Positions 13,340 through 15,066 of a stretch of 15,066 nucleotides of DNA are shown here, piece by piece. The position numbers were made by a program, and so were the translations under genes. Positions within the stretch are counted from its first letter, which is position 1; the number at the start of each line of letters is the position of its first letter. Source of the stretch: Blautia sp. (GTDB lineage: Bacteria; Bacillota; Clostridia; Lachnospirales; Lachnospiraceae); contig JAUUSJ010000103.1 of the NCBI GenBank assembly GCA_030841965.1, positions 1 through 15,066 on the forward strand, written 5' to 3'. The notes under the pieces were generated by a model. It saw only the letters and a list, made by a program, of their open reading frames with translations. It was not told the DNA's origin and searched no databases.

Positions 13340-14719
13340 TTATTTTTTTAAGAGCATTTCGCCGATATTTACAACGTTTCCAGCTCCCATAGTTATCAAC
13401 AAATCATTTTTTTTGCAATTTTTTAAAACAAAATCCATGATGTCCTCAAAAGCTGGAATATAATATGCGTCTACCGGATATGGGGCGAGACGCTCAAGAA
13501 TATCCTTCGAGGAAACCTCTCCTGTATCTGGCTCTCTTGCGGCATAGATATCTGTCAAAATAACGTGGTCACTATGACTTAATGCCTCGGCAAAACCATC
13601 TAAAAATGCCTTTGTACGGCTATAAGTATGAGGCTGGAAAATGCACCAAATCTCATTATGAGGATAAGTATGTGCGGATTTTAAGGTAGCCTTAATCTCG
13701 GTTGGATGATGTGCATAATCGTCAATAATCGTAAAACCGTTTATCTCGCCCTTTCTCTCAAAACGGCGCTTTGTACCGCCAAAGGAAAGTAAGCCTGTCT
13801 GGATATCCTTAAGAGGAATACCGATGGCCTCTGCGATGGCGATGGCTGACAATGCATTATACACATTATGTTCTCCCTTTACACTTAGGTCGATATGTCC
13901 AGATGGCGTTCCCTCGATGGAAAAATCAAAATGCGCATTTCCAAAATCATCAAACACAATATTCTCGGCTCTGTAGGTGGAATCCTCACTAAGACCGAAG
14001 GTTACATACTTGACATCTAAATCTTCGGTAATATAAGGAATACAGCTAATATCAGAGTTTAATACTAAGAGACCATCCTTTGCAGTCTGAGATGCAAACT
14101 GCTTAAAGGAATGCTGAATATCAGCCAAATCCTTAAAGAAGTCCATATGGTCCTCCTCGATATTTAAGATGATGCTGTATTTTGGATGAAATTCAAGGAA
14201 GCTATTTGTGTACTCACAGGCTTCTGTCAAAAATACATCGGAGTGACCGACATAAATATTGCCGTCGATGCGGTCTAAAATACCGCCGACACTGATAGTT
14301 GGGTCTGTATTTGCCTCGAGTAAAATATGAGATAGCATGGAAGTTGTCGTTGTCTTTCCGTGGGTACCGGAGACAGCGATTGAGTTCTTATAATTATCCA
14401 TAATCTCTCCGAGAAGTTGAGCACGGGTAAGCATTGGGATATTTCTTCTTAGAACTTCCTGAAATTCTTCGTTATCTTCTCGGATGGCTGCTGTGTAAAC
14501 AACAAGGTCTATATCAGAAGAGATATTTTCCGCTCTCTGTCCAATTGCAATAGTAGCTCCAAGTGATATGAGCTTATCGGTGATAGGAGAAGACTGAGCG
14601 TCAGAACCGCTGACTGTAAAATTCTGTTTTAATAAAATCTCAGCAAGACCGCTCATACTAATGCCGCCGATACCAATAAAATGTACATGAATCGGCTTAT
14701 TAAAATTAACTTTGTACAT
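13340..14719 (-). CDS. murC: UDP-N-acetylmuramate--L-alanine ligase
   Basis: A 459-aa cytoplasmic Mur ligase that adds L-alanine to UDP-N-acetylmuramic acid with ATP, the first step of the peptidoglycan stem peptide. The N-terminal UDP-MurNAc domain has HFIGIGGISMSGLAE (13-27), the MurC-type glycine motif. The central ATPase domain has the P-loop SGTHGKTTTTSM (117-128), TEACEY and the NIEEDHMDFF stretch. The C-terminal domain has GTKRRFERKG, DDYAHHPTEI and FQPHTYSRTKAF, all hallmark MurC blocks. Length and motifs are normal and complete. ATG 14719 is preceded by GAGGG at about 7 nt. The gene has its own promoter and terminator, so it is probably monocistronic, although dnaD follows in the same direction. 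Its product supplies the pathway that ends with PBPs like the one at 6929-9316. Confidence 0.96.
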   Translation of the reverse strand: MYKVNFNKPIHVHFIGIGGISMSGLAEILLKQNFTVSGSDAQSSPITDKLISLGATIAIGQRAENISSDIDLVVYTAAIREDNEEFQEVLRRNIPMLTRAQLLGEIMDNYKNSIAVSGTHGKTTTTSMLSHILLEANTDPTISVGGILDRIDGNIYVGHSDVFLTEACEYTNSFLEFHPKYSIILNIEEDHMDFFKDLADIQHSFKQFASQTAKDGLLVLNSDISCIPYITEDLDVKYVTFGLSEDSTYRAENIVFDDFGNAHFDFSIEGTPSGHIDLSVKGEHNVYNALSAIAIAEAIGIPLKDIQTGLLSFGGTKRRFERKGEINGFTIIDDYAHHPTEIKATLKSAHTYPHNEIWCIFQPHTYSRTKAFLDGFAEALSHSDHVILTDIYAAREPDTGEVSSKDILERLAPYPVDAYYIPAFEDIMDFVLKNCKKNDLLITMGAGNVVNIGEMLLKK

Positions 14720-14756
14720 GAAAAAACCCTCTTTATTAACTTATTAGCATATTGGA

Positions 14757-14775
14757 GACAAAGAAAATCTTTGTC
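14757..14775 (-). promoter_or_regulatory. Hairpin in the murC leader
   Basis: GACAAAGA and TCTTTGTC are perfect 8-bp arms around a 3-nt loop, about 38 nt upstream of the murC ATG, in a leader of about 130 nt. A weaker 6-bp stem, TGGAAA/TTTCCA, lies near 14825-14842. No poly-U tract follows, so attenuation by termination is not evident. Confidence 0.3.
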
Positions 14776-14855
14776 GCTTATATTTGGTTACAAAAATGAT
14801 ATGTCTGTCAAACCTGTATATCTTGGAAACTAGGCTTTTCCAGACACATAGCAAT

Positions 14856-14884
14856 ATTATAAAACAATCGTCGTCAATTGTAAA
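14856..14884 (-). promoter_or_regulatory. murC promoter
   Basis: The minus strand shows TTTACA (complement of 14879-14884, 5/6 match to TTGACA), a 17-bp spacer and a perfect TATAAT (complement of 14856-14861). Transcription would start near 14849. No better pair is found between murC and the right-end repeats. Confidence 0.7.
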
Positions 14885-14928
14885 GAGGGGGGATTTATCG
14901 GGGTTTCATAAAATTTTTGGTAGTGGGA

Positions 14929-15016
14929 TTAGATGCAAAGAAGGTCGGGGACAGACGCAAAAAGGGTTGGGGACAGACGCAAAAAGGGTTGGAGACAGAC
15001 GCGAAGAGAGACCGGA
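14929..15016. repeat. Four 22-bp direct repeats, decaying at both ends
   Basis: The units are 14929-14950, 14951-14972, 14973-14994 and 14995-15016. The two central units differ at one position and read ACAGACGC-AAAAAGGGTTGG-GG/AG. The first matches the second at 16 of 22 positions, and the fourth keeps mainly ACAGACGC. No spacers separate them, so this is a tandem array, not a CRISPR. The GGGGACAGACGC core resembles the GGGGACAG-type REP sequences found in many Firmicutes. The rest of 14885-15066 shows no gene. Confidence 0.8.
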
Positions 15017-15051
15017 GATATGTTCTCTAAAAACACGTTCGTTCCCACGGT
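14997..15051. repeat. Right arm of the 55-bp inverted repeat (partner at 1-55)
   Basis: The 23 bases at 15029-15051 are the exact reverse complement of 1-23, and 14997-15028 match the rest of the left arm with six mismatches. It is continuous with the last unit of the tandem array, so the array and arm form one element. Whether the element extends beyond 15051 cannot be judged, because the left copy begins at the window edge. Confidence 0.8.
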
Positions 15052-15066
15052 TTTTCGACATACGCT

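Noticed and set aside
13260..13463. 67-codon + strand reading frame across the murC terminator
   Set aside because: It overlaps the terminator, the DnaA boxes and the 3' end of murC on the opposite strand, and has no homology-like features.
14929..15016. CRISPR array
   Set aside because: The 22-bp units abut with no unique spacers, there are only four, and no cas gene is nearby.

Overview
The window looks like a chromosomal core segment of a low-GC, Gram-positive Clostridia bacterium, most likely of the Lachnospiraceae. The reasons are AT-rich coding DNA with AGGAGG-type ribosome binding sites, a DnaD-type replication protein next to a DnaI-type helicase loader, the long (about 395 aa) divergent PRPP synthetase, a TraX-family membrane protein, and a class A penicillin-binding protein with a long lysine-rich cytoplasmic tail. 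I see no phage genes, insertion-sequence transposase, CRISPR array, tRNA or rRNA. The species assignment is inference only.

Layout, left to right. Positions 1-55 hold one arm of a long inverted repeat whose partner lies at the far right end. A sigma-A-like promoter then drives a SAM-dependent methyltransferase (146-1282, +). A GC-richer, foldable spacer (about 1310-1409) follows and precedes a 637-aa membrane-anchored extracytoplasmic protein of unknown function (1433-3346, +). A bidirectional terminator separates this from the convergent TraX-family gene (3403-4116, -). The divergent region 4117-4344 carries a short palindromic repeat and the promoter of a three-gene + strand operon: an SbcD/YhaO-like phosphoesterase, a compact membrane-anchored SbcC/YhaN-like ATPase, and a bifunctional class A PBP (4345-9316). 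A second bidirectional terminator and a second copy of the palindromic repeat separate it from the minus-strand block.

The minus-strand block, in transcription order, is murC (14719 to 13340), a 329-bp intergenic region, dnaD-like (13010 to 11787), dnaI-like (11761 to 10772) and prs (10672 to 9485). The dnaD-dnaI pair is a replication-initiation/helicase-loading operon. prs has its own promoter but may also receive read-through. The murC-dnaD intergenic region holds three abutting perfect DnaA-box 9-mers, plus a second abutting pair (one perfect, one near-perfect) beside the murC stop codon. This is the most interesting feature of the window, because it lies just upstream of the helicase-loading genes.

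The right end (14885-15066) holds four decaying 22-bp direct repeats followed by the inverted partner of the left-end repeat. Overall this is mostly ordinary housekeeping content (cell wall synthesis, replication restart/initiation, nucleotide metabolism, DNA repair-like nuclease). The surprises lie mainly in non-coding DNA: the DnaA-box cluster, the candidate structured leader RNA, and the small dispersed repeats. I did not find a convincing new multi-gene system.
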